Shown in pieces: positions 62,018 through 64,000 of a stretch of DNA of 64,000 nt. A program made the position numbers and the translations under genes. Below the pieces are notes generated by a model that saw nothing but the letters and a program-made list of their open reading frames with translations, was not told the DNA's origin and did not search any database. Origin of the DNA: Sulfurovum lithotrophicum (GTDB lineage Bacteria > Campylobacterota > Campylobacteria > Campylobacterales > Sulfurovaceae); NCBI RefSeq assembly GCF_000987835.1, contig NZ_CP011308.1, forward strand, positions 682,001 through 746,000, read 5' to 3'. Numbering within the stretch: the first letter of the stretch is position 1; every line of letters begins with the position of its first letter.

Positions 62018-62044
62018 ATTACTGATTAAATTTTAATCAGTAAT
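62018..62044. promoter_or_regulatory. Perfect 13-bp inverted repeat between glnB copy 2 and amt copy 1
   Basis: ATTACTGATTAAA, one T, TTTAATCAGTAAT. TGATTAA recurs at about 61970 and 63905 upstream of the two amt genes. It could be a regulator site or a weak terminator of glnB copy 2; no strong T-run follows on the minus strand. Confidence 0.5.
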
Positions 62045-62082
62045 ATAAATAACACAGGGGAAAGATCCCTGCAGAAAAGAGA

Positions 62083-62448
<366 letters not shown>

Positions 62449-62490
62449 TCATATACAAATGTATTCACTGTTCGCTTCAAAGCAGGTGTG

Positions 62491-62518
62491 ATGACGCAGT
62501 GCTTAAGCCCTGCGTCAT
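62491..62518. terminator. Strong hairpin between amt copy 2 and glnB copy 2
   Basis: ATGACGCAG and CTGCGTCAT, perfect 9-bp arms, with an inner GC-TTAA-GC. It begins 8 nt after the amt stop on the minus strand. No T-run follows, so it may instead stabilise or process the amt mRNA and lower P-II expression. Confidence 0.55.
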
Positions 62519-62525
62519 ATTCTGC

Positions 62526-63833
62526 TTACACGTTCATCCCTCTTTCACCGTGTACGGATTCATCAAGACCCATCTCTTCGTCCTCGGCAGTGACTCTTGC
62601 ACCACCAGTAAGTGCACTTGCAATGTAGTAGACCACGACCGTACCGATCAGTGTCCAGAGACCAACAACCACAACAGACTCGACCTGCACCATGAACTGT
62701 CCCATTCTGTCTCCACTTTCTTTCATCGGTCCGTCCCAGAGAAGTGCTTTGTCGTTCAGTGCGAGAAGTCCAGTCATCAATGCACCCCAGAGACCAGCAA
62801 GGAAGTGGATACCGAATGCATCAAGAGAGTCATCGTATCCGAACATTTTTTTAAGTTTGACAACACCGAAAAATCCGATGAGCGAACCACCGATACCGAT
62901 GATGAATGCGCCGCCGACACTTACAAAACCTGCTGCCGGTGTGATGGCAACCAGGCCTGCAACGATACCTGATGCGATACCAAGAAGTGTCGGCTTCTTA
63001 TAGACAACCCACTCGATGAGCAACCATGTGAGACCGGCAGCGGCAGTTGCAACAGTCGTAGTAAGCAATGCTACACCTGCAATAGCATTCGCACCGAATG
63101 CAGAACCGGCGTTGAATCCATACCATCCGAACCACAGGATAGCTGCACCCGCTGCAGTGAAGATGATGCTGAATGGCTTCATAGCGACTTTTGGATATCC
63201 GGCTCTTTTACCTACAAGGATAGCAAGTACAAGTCCTGCCAGACCACCGTTCATGTGTACAACAGTACCACCGGCAAAGTCAAGTGCACCTGCATCAAAA
63301 AGAAGGGCACCGTTTCCACCCCATACCATGTGTGTGATAGGTGCATAAACTACGAGTCCCCAAAGGGCTACAACAATCATCCATGTAGAGAACTTCATAC
63401 GTCCGATGACCGAACCTGAAGCAATTGCTACTGTAATAGCGGCAAAGGTACCCTGGAATGCGATAAATACGAAAGTCGGATAGGTACCGCTCAGGTCTGT
63501 CCATTTTGTTTCACTGAGAAGAATGTTCCCAAGACCACCGATGAATTTCTGAATGCCTGCGCTTTCAGCTGTACCGAATGCAATGGAATATCCTGCAACG
63601 ATCCATACAACAAATGCGAGTACGAAAGCACCCATGACCATTGCGTAAGTGTTCAGTGCATTCTTGCTTCTTGTCATACCAGCGTAAAAGAGTGCGAGTC
63701 CTGCTGGTGTCATAAGAAGTACAAGCGCGGTGGAGATCATCATCCATGCTGTATCACCCGAATCGAGTTTGTCTGCTGCCGAAGCGGCAATAGGCATCAA
63801 TGATGCCAAGAGAGCGAAAAGTTTTAACTTCAT
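62526..63833 (-). CDS. amt: Ammonium transporter (copy 2, with signal peptide)
   Basis: 435 residues. A cleavable-looking signal (KLKLFALLASLMPIAASAA) precedes 11 helices. LALFYAGMTRSKN, GALDFAGGTVVHMNGG (first pore His), AAILWFGWYGFNAGS and FGIHFLAGLWGAL (second pore His) match the AmtB pore. It heads the minus-strand run amt2-glnB2-amt1-glnB1. Its upstream region has no recognisable sigma-54 promoter. Confidence 0.93.
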   Translation of the reverse strand: MKLKLFALLASLMPIAASAADKLDSGDTAWMMISTALVLLMTPAGLALFYAGMTRSKNALNTYAMVMGAFVLAFVVWIVAGYSIAFGTAESAGIQKFIGGLGNILLSETKWTDLSGTYPTFVFIAFQGTFAAITVAIASGSVIGRMKFSTWMIVVALWGLVVYAPITHMVWGGNGALLFDAGALDFAGGTVVHMNGGLAGLVLAILVGKRAGYPKVAMKPFSIIFTAAGAAILWFGWYGFNAGSAFGANAIAGVALLTTTVATAAAGLTWLLIEWVVYKKPTLLGIASGIVAGLVAITPAAGFVSVGGAFIIGIGGSLIGFFGVVKLKKMFGYDDSLDAFGIHFLAGLWGALMTGLLALNDKALLWDGPMKESGDRMGQFMVQVESVVVVGLWTLIGTVVVYYIASALTGGARVTAEDEEMGLDESVHGERGMNV

Positions 63834-63938
63834 CCTGTTTCCTTTTAATTTGAATTACAGGAGCAATGATAACATGGCCATATCATTCTGAGGTCCGGTT
63901 TAGTGATTAATTTTTAGGCAATGAGCGTTAATGCCGGT

Positions 63939-64000
63939 TTATTGGATGAGAGGAATCTCCAGTTTGATATTATGCTCATTGAGGAGTACGGAGATATGTA
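63939..64000 (-). CDS. C-terminal tail of a gene cut by the window edge (MscS-like)
   Basis: Nineteen codons on the minus strand ending at TAA (63939-63941), reading ...ISVLLNEHNIKLEIPLIQ. The helix plus I-x-I-P-x-x-Q ending is typical of the C-terminus of small-conductance mechanosensitive channels. Only this tail is visible, so the call is tentative. It lies just upstream of amt copy 2 on the same strand. Confidence 0.35.
   Translation of the reverse strand, partial: HISVLLNEHNIKLEIPLIQ

Noticed and set aside
63834-63990. Sigma-54 promoter upstream of amt copy 2 (TGGCC...TTGCT on the minus strand)
   Set aside because: The GG and GC elements are 15 bp apart instead of the required 12.

Overview
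The window looks like a chromosomal segment of a Campylobacterota (Epsilonproteobacteria) bacterium, most likely a marine Sulfurovum-type organism. This rests on protein character and gene order: pyrH-rpoZ-spoT-tyrS, an N-terminally extended trmB followed by ftsEX, a long single-subunit glyS, and a secretin/ATPase locus ordered like the Campylobacter cts genes. The genus is inferred from memory, not from a search. I saw no rRNA, tRNA, CRISPR array or intact insertion sequence. Genes are tightly packed, often overlapping by 1-20 nt.

Layout. 1-1540 is AT-rich accessory sequence: a gene tail, a doubtful small ORF, and a two-gene winged-helix/nucleotidyltransferase module with its own inverted-repeat promoter. 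1539-7172 runs rluD, a fibronectin-III lipoprotein, trmB, ftsE, ftsX and a LytM/EnvC-like activator. 7229-15484 holds pyrH, rpoZ, spoT, tyrS, a nitronate monooxygenase-like gene, two tandem AmiC-type amidases and a YtfJ-like gene. 15479-21883 is on the minus strand: an MFS transporter, a CinA-like protein, then a three-gene signalling operon (TonB-dependent receptor, periplasmic protein, GGDEF/EAL protein) divergent from an exosortase-type acyltransferase gene at 22042. 23010-48444 is mostly housekeeping: rpoD, leuDB, purU, trmL, glyS, bpt, trpC, msrB, pdxJ/pdxA, argG, an M3 peptidase, rplI, hslVU and era. 48590-57382 is an eight-gene operon in the MSHA pilus / Cts competence order with no pilin gene. 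57435-60325 has kdsB, an inverted-repeat element and hemH-vanZ-yigZ. 60371-63833 has two tandem amt/glnB pairs on the minus strand.

Genes that probably work together: FtsEX with the catalytically degenerate LytM protein and the two amidases (septal peptidoglycan splitting); PilM/N-, PilO-, PilP-like proteins, secretin, two ATPases and the GspF platform (a trans-envelope machine for DNA uptake or pili); Amt with P-II (ammonium uptake and its control); PdxJ with PdxA (vitamin B6); and the receptor/periplasmic/c-di-GMP trio (an outer-membrane-to-second-messenger pathway).

Two non-coding signals stand out. One is a dispersed family of short palindromes ending GTAGGG/CCCTAC, often paired into 75-140 bp composite elements; in five genes the stop codon TAG is the TAG of the repeat itself, and one palindrome ends argG and the convergent gene together. 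The other is a 267-bp element with 32-bp perfect terminal inverted repeats between the likely promoter and the start of hemH. Many promoters carry a TATAAT or TAAAAT hexamer followed by CG or CGCG, and two of these hexamers lie only 6-7 nt from a start codon, suggesting leaderless mRNAs.
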